Source: Ephydatia muelleri (taxonomy: Eukaryota > Porifera > Demospongiae > Spongillida > Spongillidae). Taken from it: 64,000 nucleotides of DNA. Under the pieces are notes generated by a model. That model did no database searches and had not been told where the DNA came from. It saw nothing but the letters and a program-made list of their open reading frames with translations. Each line of letters opens with the position of its first letter. Within the stretch, counting starts at the first letter, position 1. Location: NCBI GenBank assembly GCA_013339895.1, contig JABACO010000012.1:9254277-9318276 (forward strand). Reading direction: 5' to 3'. Of this stretch, positions 10,978 through 36,300 are shown one piece after another. A program made the translations under genes and the position numbers.

Positions 10978-13107
10978 TTATAGTTTTGCCAACATGGCGG
11001 CTGCCTCACGCATCGCCTTTGAGAGAGAAATGGTTATGCAAGGTGCACCTCACTGTGGCCTCAGTAGACACACCCACACATGTTCGTTCACATTACACAT
11101 ATTCATCATACACTCACCAGACATCTACACACCTCCACTCCATACACCTCACCTCATACTACACACCTCCCCACCACATATGTACACACCATTACACTTC
11201 CACTCACTAACACTACACACCTCCCACGCCACACCACACCTCCCACGCCACACCACACCTCCACTCCATACCACACTATAGCACCTCACCACACACTACA
11301 CACCTCCACACCAGCACACCACACATGTACACACCTCCACATCCTTTGGGTCCTCTGACTTTACGCTTGCAGCCTTTGATAACCACTCCTTTGCGTCCGT
11401 CTTCTTCCCCAACTGAGAGTAAGTCTTGCCAAGGTACAGCCAGTTAGAGACATAGAACCCTGGTTGTACTGGGGGTGGGGAGGAGGAGGGGAACTAGATG
11501 TAGGGGTGTGGCCATCGATGTGCATACCTTGCTCTGCCTTTACAAAATGACCCAAAGCCTGTGGAGTGAAGGTGTGGGTGTGCATGTGTGGAGTGGAGGG
11601 TGTGGGTGTACATGTGTTGTTGGTGTGCATGTGTGAAGTGGAGGACCAGATGTAGCATTTCAGTAAGATATTTTATCCTGATAGAGTTGTATGAAACTAA
11701 ACATGTAGTACTAATACCATCTTGATATGCTGCCATATCATTTAACATTTCAGTTGAATTAAGGTTAGAGTAAAAATAATTGGGATCGTTTCCGCGAAAA
11801 GGGACCTAGCGCATGCATTATAAAATTTCCAGTACGCGCAATAGAAATGTAATGCTTGCGGTTGAAATGTATGGCTAATTAAAAATTCTGCGCCTTACAA
11901 CTCCATGACAGATACTTCAATTCTAAGTGTGTAAGAACTTAGAAGCAATGCATAGAAGACATTTCAGACTTCTAGAAAATCAAAATCTTGAAAAAAACAT
12001 GCGCTATTTCGCTGAAACGATCCCAATTATTTGCATTAGCAAAGCAAAGATAAAAATTAATGCTTGCTCTTTGCGGATATATAATCAACCATGATCTTTG
12101 ATGATGCATGATCTCTGATGATATAAGAGTCAGAACCCACCTCATCGTAGCTTGAGCTTGGAGGTGCAGTAAACACTACTTCAGCAAGCTTGCGTTGAAG
12201 CCAAGGCATCTCGGCAACCTTGTAGCACCTAAGCGAGGCAGAGGAGAGGTGTGGAGAAAGAGAGGGTGTGATTTGGGGAGGAATTGCTTATGTGATGGAG
12301 TCAATTATATATGCACACCCCCTTTGGCAACAGTTTACTCACCACACTCCTAGCAGGTGGTAGCTAGTTGGGTCATTGGGATTGCACTCCACTGCTTTCT
12401 GCAATCAAAGTGCCAAAGGCAAGTCAAACACATAAAAAGTAGGAGTGGTTTGCGTGGGAGAACTAAGGGGAGGGGATTAGAGCTCAGAGGGGGACTGAAC
12501 ACGGAGCAATCCGAGGCGAGCAGCTACACAGTGGAGCCTATAGGGCAGGTAGGGCTAGCCTTTTGCTCACCAAGAAGTGATCACGGACAATGTAGGCATT
12601 CTCTATCTTCATTTTGCTTCCTTCGAAGTCGCTCGACCAACTCAAAGCAATTCCCATCCACTGAGCGGGGTGTCATATAGAGCAGTGCATTAACCCGAGG
12701 CACGTGCATATGCACACACATGCACACACGTCCGCACACACATGCACACACACACACACAACATGCACACACACACACACACACACACATACATACACAC
12801 ACACACACACACAAAGGCATAAAAGCGGTACCTTGTGGGCGAAGCAACTGCGCTCATCTGCTGCGACAGCCTTCTTGGCTGCCTCGAGAGCCTCGACGGA
12901 CAGTTGCTTGGCAACGTCCTGGTCTTTGGTGAAGAACTTCCCGATCGTGTACTGCAGTCGAGCAAGTCGCCACTGGACCTCGGCATTGTCCGATCGGCTG
13001 CTGTACGGCTTGAGGAGAGGAAGGGCTTCTGGAGACTTGCCTGTAGCGAATAGTTCGTCCACCTGCGCAAAAATGGCCTTCAGTTGGTCCTGATCAGCAG
13101 ATGCCAT
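10978..13107 (-). CDS. RMDN: RMDN-family TPR protein, copy 2
   Basis: Tandem duplicate of the gene at 6579-9239 with the same seven exons and phases: 13107-12832, 12660-12571, 12398-12343, 12228-12141, 11558-11528, 11459-11335 and 11016-10978, again 234 residues with no stop or frameshift. Exons 1, 3, 5, 6 and 7 are almost identical in protein to copy 1 (two changes in exon 1, none seen in the others). Exon 2 has four changes in 30 residues. Exon 4 has nine in 29, turning KAALATPPT into EVVFTAPPS. The likely role is the same as copy 1 (microtubule-associated TPR-like protein without a membrane anchor). Intron 4 carries a 243-bp MITE that copy 1 lacks. Two functional copies are likely, since both keep all splice sites. 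Confidence 0.87.
11782..12024. mobile_element. 243-bp MITE with GGGATCGTTTC termini and AATT target duplication
   Basis: The left end GGGATCGTTTCCGCGAAA and the right end, read on the other strand as GGGATCGTTTCAGCGAAA, are terminal inverted repeats. AATT flanks it on both sides (11778-11781, 12025-12028). RMDN copy 1 has the uninterrupted site TAAAAATAATTATTTG near 7999-8014, so the insertion happened after the segment duplication and its boundaries are certain. A relative lies at 50722-50932. It has no coding capacity. Confidence 0.88.
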
Positions 13108-13254
13108 TTTGACGCAAATGGTTTTTAATAAAAAATAATAATCATGAGCACTTGTACGGTCCGGTAGGCGTGTCTTGTAGCGTTTAAAAAATTACGGGGG
13201 TTCCATGGTGGAGATGCTGTATGAAGAACAGGATTGCAGGATTGCCTTTCTCCC

Positions 13255-13255
<1 letters not shown>

Positions 13256-13307
<52 letters not shown>
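13256..13307. repeat. Poly(C) tract, 52 bp
   Basis: The longest homopolymer of the window, upstream of the RMDN copy 2 start codon. Its true length may be uncertain because sequencing through such runs is error-prone. Confidence 0.9.
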
Positions 13308-13308
<1 letters not shown>

Positions 13309-13706
13309 CCAAGCCTCCAACCACCTTTAGCAACCAAGGCAACGCACGCCCAACCCCTCTCATAATAAGCATCCTCCTTTTGGTGCACCTCTGCCACGTC
13401 CAGCTTACATGGTTGTGTGAAGTAGATGATTAAACTAGCCAAGCAGGCGCCGCCCACAATTAATTTAATGTCAGGTTTTGAACTTTTGAACTACAAAAAT
13501 TTACTCTCCCTTTTCTGTACGTCGCGTTTCATTGTTTTCTTTTTGTTTTTCCAGCCATATTTAACTTACAATAAAATTAATAATGGTCAATTACGCAACC
13601 CATTGTCCGGACAAAACGCTTTGTCGCCTTCATTGTGCGCCCAAAGCGCCAAAGAAGCGCCCCACAATAAAGACTGCAAGCATGGGTGCAAGTTCATTAT
13701 TATACA

Positions 13707-19360
<5,654 letters not shown>

Positions 19361-19670
19361 TATGATCTAAGACAAATGATGTTCAGTCACACAGCCAATG
19401 CAACAGTCACCACAAGACAATGATTAACACCTCCCTATGAAAGCATGTCATGCAAAATATTAGCACGTAGCGGTGATATAATCCCACCTAAGGAAGCGTT
19501 GTTCCCAGGCTGTTATGCTTTTGGCAATGTCTATCCGAACACAGATGAATAACCTTAGCAACACAAGTTTATTCATCTATGATCTGAGCATATCAGTGGG
19601 GCCACAAACATATAATAATAATAATAATTTATTCAAAGGACAGACAAGGCTGGCAGAGGTAAGCTGCCAT
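19361..19670. other. Spacer after the SPATS2-like gene
   Basis: No gene is supported. An AAT trinucleotide run at 19614-19628 borders the LINE fragment and may be part of its 3' end. Confidence 0.4.
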
Positions 19671-19674
19671 GCTC

Positions 19675-20584
19675 TTACAGTGAGCCTAAAACATTACTGT
19701 CTCTAAGCTTATATTTAAACATAGATACATTGGATGAAGTGACAACATCATTGGGTAGGGCATTCCACAAAGAGACTCTCTCCACAAAAGAATGTAATTT
19801 TGTGCTGCTTCTCAATCTTCCAATACCCCTGATTTGACAGGAATTTTGTCGAAGATGATAATTTGATTCAGCTGACTTGAATAGTGATTGAAAAGGGACG
19901 TCTAGTATATTTGATGTACCAAGCACAAATCATAGATGGTTCGCTGAGTCTGAAGGGACTCAAGGTATGACAAGTGGAGCCAGTCTTCATGGCTACTGAA
20001 TCGCAAACCTAGACCCTGCACACTTGACATGTGAGGTACCGTTGTGCACTTTCAACCATTTTGAAGTGATGGTGACCATGCTGGAGTATCAAACTCAAGT
20101 AAAGGTCTGACATAAATGTAAATGCTTGGGTCAGTATAATGGGATCTCCTTGGAATGGAAAGCTGATAGAGTTTTGCTTTTTTTTTTTAAATGTAGTTAG
20201 AGAAATACTATTACAATGTGCAGTATTTTTCAGGTCAGATAACAAAATAATTCCATGATCTCAAGTTGTGGTAGCCATTTCCAACTCATGGTTATGAAGG
20301 AAGTACTGATGATCAGGGATATTCATGTTGCCAAAAGAGATAGTATTACATTTAGGGTATGCAATTCTTAGTTGCCAAAGGTCACTCCAATTGCAAAAGT
20401 TTTGAAGTGCTCTCTCCATTGCTTTGCAGTCCGTGCACGAGGAGCGATTGAAGTAACACTCTGAATCATCAGCATACAAAAAGCATTTAACAGTTGGAGG
20501 TACGGTATCTGATAGATCATTTATGTAGGAAAAGGATCTAACAATAGTCAGCTGCGACCTCCTTTCAAATAGTGTATGCCACAT
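19675..20584 (-). mobile_element. LINE reverse transcriptase fragment
   Basis: Two minus-strand frames belong to one RT. The frame at 20584-20261 contains FSYINDLSDTVPPTVKCF followed by LYADD, the catalytic YADD box. The frame at 19926-19675 contains FVERVSLWNALPNDVV, the usual end of Jockey/CR1-type polymerases. The segment between is scrambled by stops, and no endonuclease or ORF1 is present. It is a 5'-truncated dead copy, of a different family from the element at 2842-5560 (YADD, not YLDD). Confidence 0.75.
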
Positions 20585-20639
20585 ACATGTACAAGTAAAG
20601 AAAAAAAGAGATAGAAATTTAAAAAATATAACAATGGAA

Positions 20640-21287
20640 ATAAATAGGATTGGAACAAGCTGATGTGTGGTGTTTTGCTGGTGAGCAGGAAGTGCTGCTC
20701 CATCGTCAAACCTTAGACCAACTTCGCCATTTCACTCCAGAGCCTCACAGACAAAGGCTATTAGATCTCAGGATTGCAAAATGATAGTCTCGTTCTGACA
20801 AAACCACCTGTTTCTGAGTAATTCTTCTCTCACTTGGTTGCTAAGCTATACATTTGATAAAATGGTATGTATAAGTCCATCCACTGAACATAGGGATAGG
20901 GATTAAAATTACCACAATAATTGCCCACTGCTCTCTGATAATAAAGCCTTTCCTCCCCCCCCCCCCCCCCCCCCCTCATTTGCTGGACTTTCAAGGACTG
21001 CCTCTGAGCTGATGATATGAATATCAGCCTTCATCTGTGGTAGCCACACCCTCTCACCCCACGATTAAGCCTCAAAAGTCTAGGTCCTTGAAAATTTAAT
21101 GCAAGCCCACAACCCTTAACAGTTGGACTGTCTTCTTCATAACACATACTGAACTAAAAAACCATTTACAAAAGCTTTTTAACAAAATAACATTCATAAA
21201 TTGTGAACACAACATAGACTGTGGAAAAGGGGATAACAGCACACACGCGAGGAGTGTGACCAATGTCACATGACTTGGGCCCAAGTG
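20640..21287. other. Spacer before the first MAGUK gene
   Basis: No gene is supported. A poly(C) run of 21 lies at 20955-20975. Confidence 0.5.
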
Positions 21288-28059
<6,772 letters not shown>

Positions 28060-29300
28060 CTGGAAATGGTTTCTAGAGTTGAGGAGGAGAAGGAGGAGAA
28101 AGAAGAGAAGGGAACGAGGAGAAGGAGAAGGGGAGGAGGCAGAGGAGAAGAGGAGGAGTGGAGGAGAGGAAGGAGGACAAGCTCAGTGACAACAAGTCAA
28201 CATGTTGGTTAGCTTCAAGATAAACATCTCTTGTACACATAACCACACACCCACTACAGACCCTTAACCACACACCCGCACTCCCACTCACTCCAACACA
28301 TCACCACACCTTCCATGTTCTCCACTCTGTCCTCTGCACCGTCCCTGTTGTTGCTAGCCATTGGTTGCTAAGGTGTGTCCTAAAGAGAGTGCTGAGATCT
28401 GGTCGGGGAGTGGAGGAAGATGATCTAAACCTCATCAATGGTACGGTGTAGTACACGCTCACATACCACCCACACCGCTGGTATGCGTACCCGCATTCCG
28501 AAGCATCACCACAAATGTACATGTAGTTGACAACAAGAAAACAGGTAGGGAAAAAATAATTATTATAATGGAGAGCGCGCCCTTCGTGCGGTGCTTGCGT
28601 TTAACTGACGAAGTGTTCCTGTACCTCGTACGACCTTGTGCCACGGCTTCCTCGCTCCACCCTGCGCGCCTGACAATATTGTTTTGGTGATGCGAGGTGG
28701 AGAGACAAGACGGGTCACCTTTATCCCACTGCCTGTCTCACCTTTACAGACAGCAGGCTTGACATGAATGTAATGTAAATCGAGAAATGGCGTGTTGTAC
28801 GCGCGTAAAGTACTAGCGCCCCTTCTTTTCGTTTGGTTACGCCTCTTGTTTCTTTTCCCCTTTCCCCACCCACCAGGTTAACCCCTCCTCAATCCCAAAC
28901 CGCAGCTATCGCGAAAGCCAACCTCCATCTCGGAGTGTAAACACTAAATTTGCGCCAAGACTAAGCACTGTCACTTTATCTAACACGAGTAAGGGCGCGC
29001 AAGGCATGATTATTGCACTAGTTGAAACCACGCCGTGACTCAAATGCTCCTTTTTATTTCAAAAAGCTGCCCCAAAGCGCCACCATCTCATTTCTAGCAT
29101 TGAAACACCTACCGTGATTTTTCCAACAAGCCCGTTTTCTTTCTCACTGGTCCAGGCACTTAGCGCAGCAGCTCAATGGCGCGAGAAACACACCTTTCTT
29201 GCGCGGTGAAATGACTCCCGAAAATTATTATTAGTTAACAATGTTTACGCGGGCCCGGACATAGTGGGCGGGCCTCCCATTTGAGTATTTGTTTCTTACC
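28060..29300. promoter_or_regulatory. Shared upstream region of the divergent MAGUK pair
   Basis: The two MAGUK genes point away from each other across this interval, which must hold the start of both. The left part, up to about 28650, may contain an unidentified first exon of the minus-strand gene. The rest is non-repetitive, with none of the minisatellites typical of introns here, as expected for promoter DNA. No TATA box is obvious. Confidence 0.4.
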
Positions 29301-32300
29301 ATGAACCAAAGCGAAACAGTCGGATTCGAGCAAGAATCCAGCTTGGGAGGCTCTCAAGCTGAGATTAGTAAGCCCAGCAACAAATCTACACGCATGCAAA
29401 GGCACTTCCGCAACATTGTAGGCATCGAACTTCTGCTCCAAGCCTTGCAGAACCTTCCCAAGAGCCTCCAGAGCAGGGAGGAAGATCTGCGGTTCCTCAG
29501 AAACGTATTTCGGAGCCATGAAGTAGTCTCGCTTTTCAAGGTTTGGTAGTCTGTTGTTTCCTGCTGTGTGCCTTTTCTGCCGCGCGTTAAAACTTAAGTA
29601 TGTCTTTGTTCCCCCCCCCCCACCACTCGCTATTTTTCCTTTGAAAAGGCGCATGAAGTAGTTAGTAAAACGACGGAACGCTCTGAAAGGCCGGTCCTTC
29701 TCGATGCAGCGGGACTGGCTCGTACGGTAAGCAAATTATAACGCTGAGTGAGCAGAAGCTCCGATAAACCAGATGACAAATCCTTCTTTTTTTTTTTAGG
29801 TGTCCTACGACTTGGAGAGCCACCAACTCGCCGAAGCGCAAGAGCTCTTCGACCTGCTTTCAGACCCTTTCGTGCACGTAAGAGCGCTCGGCACTGGACG
29901 CTGCATACAAATCCCGCTTCCCTCCGTGTATTAACGCCCTTTGTCAATTCGCTTCCCTCCGCTTTTTCAGGCCATAATGATTGCCCATGATCACGTGGGC
30001 AAGGAGAAAGTCTTGCCCAAAGAGGTGGAGATAGCCTCACCCGTCGATGGAGGGTCGGACGGTCCCTGCGTTCAAATGGTTCAGGTTAAAAAGGACAAGG
30101 ACACTGCGCTAGTACGTCATCGTGAGATCCATTGTGTTGCTTGGTTACCTTTAGCCCCACCTCTGCTTGTATTGCTTTGTGGTTGATTATCATTTAACCC
30201 TTAACTATCCAGGGAGCCACGGTAACCAGTGATGAGAATGGAACGATAACGATCGCACGAGTACTGGATGGCGGACTGGCCAGTAGAAATGGTATGTGTG
30301 AGACAGGAAGAGGTGGAGAGGGTGTGGCACTTGTGAGGCAGGAAGTGGTGGTGTGGTAATGAGATGGGTATGATGCTCACATGACCCCTTACTTTTAAAG
30401 GCCTGTTCCAGCCTGGGGACATTATCCATGAGATCAATGGTCGCAGTGTTACTGGTCTGACCATCGATGAAATCGCACACATCATGGCAAGTTGTGCCAG
30501 GGGGGAGGAGATCTTGTTACAATATTTACAAATTTCAAACCAAATAAAAAAATCTTCTTTGCAAAGCAGAAGGGACTTGAAGGGATCGTCACATTCAAAC
30601 TTACACCCTTACAACCCTCTCAGATATTGGCTGAAAGACGTCAGGTAGTGATATAATATTTTATTTCTCTTAATGATCTGCATCATATACAGAAGCCCAT
30701 GTTTGTGCGGACATTCTTCTCATATGACCCAGCCCAAGACAAGTGCCAGCCTTGCCCAGAAGCAGGACTCAGGTTTGAGTGTGGAGACATCCTCTGCATT
30801 GTCAACAGAGACGATCCACTCTGGTGGCAGGTACGCATGCCTCTTGGGAGTGACTTGCATGTGTGTGTGTGTTTATGTGTGGACCTTGTGTGTGTTATGT
30901 ATGTGTGTGTGTGTGCATCACAGGGTACCCTCTTGTCTTACGGTGGTAGGCGATGCAAAATGATCAGAATTGTTTGGCCATATTTATGGAGGTGGCTACA
31001 ATACAGATGGTAGTGTGCATGCGTGCAGAGGAGAGTAGTATAACATCGGGGACCGACGGGGAGAGGTGACTGCTAGGGAAGGTTACTACAGAGTAAAGGG
31101 ATCAATGTGTGTAGTGTCTACCTCTGGGGCCCTCAGGCTAAAGGTGCATGTTTTGGGCAACACTTTGCATACAGTCCATCCTGGGAGTTGCCTTTTACGT
31201 ATACAGGTATGTCCAAGTTAGCTGACAAAGCCACAGCTATTCGTGTGTGTGTGTGTGTGTATACCTTCATGCTATTCGGGTGTTGTGTGTCTTCATCCTA
31301 AGTACCACTACTTCATCTTCAAGGCTAAACACGAAGGAGGCAAAGACACCAGAGCAGGCATTGTACCCAGCAAACTCATGAAGGAACGGTTAGCACTGGG
31401 TTGCTTTGGCAACCCGCACGTTGCCTGGTAACCCACGACGCCTTCCTTTTCCCGCAGGCAGGAGGCCATGACATCATCGATGTCAAAACACACTCTCACT
31501 CTAAGGAGGAGGTTGCAGCTTAAGAAGCCAAGCATCTATTACAACATCACAGACGACAGTATGTCACACACCCCTTCAAACACACCCCCCCCCCCCCCCC
31601 CGCAATACACATTATCGCTGCTTCTCCCAAGAACTGACACACAGCCAGGTCCTCTCTTATGAGGAGATGGTGTGGTACCATCCTGATCCAAAGCACCCCA
31701 GACCTCTGGTGCTCATAGGTGTGTACACTCCTCCAACACATCTGCCCTTCTACACCCCTCCTCCTCCTCCTCCCCAGCTCCTCCCAGTATTCCTTTCGAG
31801 GTGGCTGAGCTAAGCAGAAGACTTGTGGGGAGTTATCCTGACCGATTCATGCAAGCCATCCCACGTGAGCACACACCGAAGCCTCAACACACCACCCTAC
31901 ATAATTCATCAATGATACACACACACACACGCACACAACACACACACACACATAATGTATAAACACACACACATGCATTGCATACATACATACACACACA
32001 TATAAACACACTCACACAACACACCAGACACATGTAAGCAGCCTGGACCAAACGAAGAAGATGGGAGGGACTATCACTTTGTCACCAGGGAGCAGCTGGA
32101 GAGAGACATCATTAATGGGACCATGATCGAAGGGGGCGTGCACCAGGGCACCCTGTATGGGCTCTCAGCTGACACCATCAGGAGTGCCATGGACCAGGGC
32201 AAGATATGCATCGTAGTACTCAACTCCCCACAGGTAGGAAATAGCAATGGAAGCACAGTTTTGTCTCCAAATGTGGATGGGAACTATACACCTACCTGGC

Positions 32301-32943
32301 CTTAAGCCATCATCACCCGTAATACATGCATATGTAATTCTGACCCAATGAGGGGGGCAACACGGAGTGGTGTTGTCATAGTGATGGGAGTGGTTATATA
32401 CTGCTGTGTGCGAGTGGTAAGGGCACCCATTGGGTGGACAGCCGGTAAATGAGATGTGCTAAGTGAATTCAGAGACATACAATGCAAACTTCAAATAACT
32501 GTCCTTCTCCACTGCACAATTCTTGGTAGAGATCGTTTTACTAGCCATTTATATGTATCTCCTGCCCCCCCCCCCCCCCCCTTCGCTTTGACATGAAGGC
32601 ACTATACCATGTGAGAACTCCACAACTCAAGCCATGCTGTGTATATCTCAAGCCCCCCAGCGGGGAATTCATGAGAAAACACTGGGTCCCCCAGGGGTTG
32701 GTGACGGTACGTTACCCTTCCCCACTCCTCCCCTCCACACAAGTGTTCCCTCCCTCTCCCACCACCCAGGAAACTGACATGACCAACATCTTCCAAGAGG
32801 CACGCGCCATACAGACCAGGTACAGCCAGCTGTTTGAACATAGCGTGGAGTTCAGAACGGTAGACCTTGTGGTCGCTGAACTGGTGGAAGTGGCCAACAG
32901 CATGGAGAACACTCAATGGATTCCGGCCAGCTGGAATAGTTGA
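29301..32943 (+). CDS. MPP: MPP/PALS-type MAGUK scaffold, intact copy
   Basis: Fourteen exons fit in phase: 29301-29540, 29649-29726, 29800-29877, 29971-30111, 30213-30291, 30401-30639 (end uncertain), 30693-30830, 31324-31388, 31458-31562, 31645-31718, 31778-31864, 32028-32233, 32599-32700 and 32770-32943, about 601 residues. Domain order: L27 (LLLQALQNLPKSL), second L27 (AQELFDLLSDPFVH), PDZ (TITIARVLDGGLASRNGLF, then GDIIHEING), SH3 (FVRTFFSYDP, EAGLRFECGDIL, DDPLWWQ), a basic hook (LRRRLQLKKP, with LSYEEMVW) and a GK domain (DGRDYHFVTREQLERDI, TLYGLS, ending WIPASW). The start Met has no upstream competitor and follows ACC. Where active kinases and most MAGUKs keep a glycine-rich loop, this one reads LVLIAPPSIPFEVAEL, so nucleotide binding is very unlikely; the GK domain should act only as a phosphopeptide-binding module. 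The other MAGUK sits head-to-head to the left. Confidence 0.85.
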
Positions 32944-33313
32944 CCCCACGGCTTTTGATGTTCCTCTCTGTGTCTGCCTGTACTCGTGCCCCTTTGTACA
33001 CAAACTCCACCCCCTTGTACAGTGGAGGCCATTAGTGCACAACTAATCGAACTGTTGCATCGCCTACCACCGTAAGACAAGAGGGTACCCTGTGATGCAC
33101 ACACACATGTACATAACACACACAAGGTCCACACATAAACACACACACACATGCAAATCCCTTTCATATCCAAGAATCAATGATATGAACAGATAAGAAA
33201 TTTTTGCTTAGGAATAAACAGATTTTCGATCAGAAAACAGGCAAGATATAATGTGTGTGCTTGTCAAAAAAGGTAAAAGTACGGCGCAATACAAATAAAA
33301 TGACAACGCTTGC

Positions 33314-36300
33314 CTACGAGGACCTGCTGTCATCCAGCTCCTTAGCTAAGCTTCTGAGAGACTTCAGCCTATAGAGAACCAAAGAACACATCGCTTACAA
33401 CAAACCTACACCATTCTGCTCTCTTAACCATCTCCCTTGCCAACTGCACACAATATTTTGGCAGGTTAGTAAGTGGCTGAATGGCCAATATACGGCTGAA
33501 TATATTTGCAGTGATATATAGGTACATGGCTGCAAGTCAGATGAGCACACCTGATCTCTCTTCCCTGCAGCACAATGCCCACATTGGAAGCCCCAGCCCA
33601 TTCACCCATCACAGACACCAAACCAATGAGTCACCATTCCACACATCTTCATCCCTTTACACACACCCAACACACCCATGCAGACACCAAACCAATGCGT
33701 CACCATTCCACACATCTTCATCCCTTTACACACACCCAACACACCCACACAGACACCAACCAATGAGTCACCATTCCACACATCTTCATCCCTTTACACA
33801 CACCCAACACACCCACACAGACACCAACCAATGCGTCACCATTCCACAAATCTCTATCCCATCACACACACCAACACACCCACAAAAGACCAAACCAATG
33901 AGTCACCTTTCTTCTATCGATGATGACTTGAGCCGGACTGTGTCCCTGCGTAGCTGACATTGAAGTACAACAGTGGAGTGATATACAGCATCCCCTACTC
34001 TCTTCGACAAGGAATCGTGGCATGCATTGTCCAGCTGGGAGGATGCCAGAACAGAAAAAATAAATTAAAATGCAATAAAGAAAACCCAGGCCAGATATAA
34101 ATTGATAGCCAATCCAGCACAGACCTAGTAGTCATGGCACATCAACCTGCTGAAATCATGACGTGCTTAATTGCTCTCCAGGAATACTGTAGTGTAAGGT
34201 TTCTAATTAATAAGTCTAGCAGGAAAGATAGGCTTCAAATGAAATGCAAATTGTTCTGTGTTCCTAGGGTATCTTTAACACGACATGTGACTGACACACA
34301 TGCACACCCACACACACAGAACTGTTGGTACTTGGTTTTGTAGTTCCCGTGGTGCTATTTGAACTACTAGACCACACCCATGTTTTAAACATCTGAATTA
34401 CACGCACTTCACACCATCGTAGTGGCTGCTATGGACATTTGCTCTGCGTGGAAGCACCTGCCTATTCTCACACTTAGTACAATGTATTTCACTCATTACC
34501 AGTCAAAACTAACGTGCTAGTAAACTAACACACTCCACCTAAGTAAAACAAACCACCTCCCCCACTTCAGTGAACCCTGACCCCGCCCCCTCACCTGCTT
34601 CATAAGCGGGTCGTTGTGGCTCAACCAAGGCTCCGCCAGTACCCTGCTAAACAGCTCCGCCCCCTGTGAGTGCTGGGGCACAGCTGGAAGAGCACCTGGG
34701 TCAGGATAGCTGCCCCGCCTTCCCTCCAGATTCAGCCTTGACACGGGGAGTTGGGTCCATGGGGAGGAGGAGGAGGAGGAAGGCAGGGAGGGAGCAGTCC
34801 CACCCCCTCCACTAGCAGCCGGCTCCAAGGCCACAAAGCCGGCACTCGGGGCAATGAAGTACGTGGTTGGGGCTGGGGAGGAGGAGACAGCTGCCATGTA
34901 GACCGCGCCTGAGGCATTGTTCATGGGAGAGTGGGGGAGGGGGGAAGATGGGTGCGACCCCTGGTGGGACGTGAAGTAAGAGGGGACAGCCGTGATGATG
35001 TGGGATGTACCAGGACTGTTCCCCGTCACCTGGGAACCAAGGAGCTTGATGGCCACTGTGGATGGGGAGAGGAGGAGGAGTGGGGAGGGGGAGAGGAGTG
35101 ACAGGGGGAGTGAGATGGAGTGGGTGAGTGAAAAGAGAGAGTTCCTGACAAATGTGCCAGCAAACCAGAAAGACGTAACGCACATGGTGACATTGGATCG
35201 CCCGATACTCCATAGCCCTGGGGATGCTGATGGTAAGATGAGGCCGGCCAACTGAAACCACTACCCACCTGAGAGAAGTTCTGTAGCAACAGTGCTTTCT
35301 GAAGAGGATGAAGACCTGAAAAGAGTAACGAAAAAAAAAAAAAAAAAAAAAACAAATATGAAATATCACACCCCTTTCATCCACCAACCCCATTCTTCTA
35401 TCCAAAGGATAGACTCTATGCCATACTCTACTGCACTACCACACCCAAGGTATGACAGTAGGGGAGGGGTGCTTGTGCAAGGGGAGGGGTGATAGAGCAC
35501 CCTCCCTTTGCACCATCACCCTCCCCTTGCACCATCACCCCTCCCGCTTGCACCATCACCCCTCACTTGCACCATCACCCCTCCCTTGCACCATCACCCT
35601 CCCCTTGCACCATCACCCCTCCCACTTGCACCATCACCCCTCCCCTTGCACTATCACCCCTCCCACTTGCACCATCACCCTCCCCTTGCACTATCACCCT
35701 CCCCTTGTACCATCACCCCTCCCCTTGCACTATCACCTCTCCCTACCACACTCCTCCCTTGCACAAGCACCCCTCCTTACCACCCAAGCTGTCCATAGTG
35801 GTCGCTGGGTTGGGCTGTTGCATCAGCATGGGCGTGCCCTGATGCATGATCACAGGCGTGCCATGCTGTAGGTTCATGGGCGTGGCCTGCTGTAAGGTGG
35901 CCACGCCCATTACCATCGGGCTCTGCTGCTGCACTATGTATCCAATGGATGAGGAAGGCACAGGTGTGCCGGGGTGATGGTGGTGGTGGTCGAGGAAGGG
36001 ACCATTGGAGGGAGAGTAGGTTAGCTTTGTCCTGGACGGCTGCATGTGGCTGTAGTGGTGGGAGTTTTGAGGAGTCGTTGCCACTTGCAGGAGAGTAGCA
36101 CCATCACCCAGACCAGAGGTATACTGCTGTAACAGCATGGTTGTGTGGTCGGGAGTGTGGGGGGTGAGCTGGTGGGAGGTGTGGGGGGTCGCAAAGACGG
36201 GGGTCATGGCGGAGAGGGGAGTGGCGCTCCTGGCACTGAGAGAGGGAGGTGTGGCCAATGAACTTGAGGCTGTAAGAGAGAATGGAGTGTGTGAGGAGGG

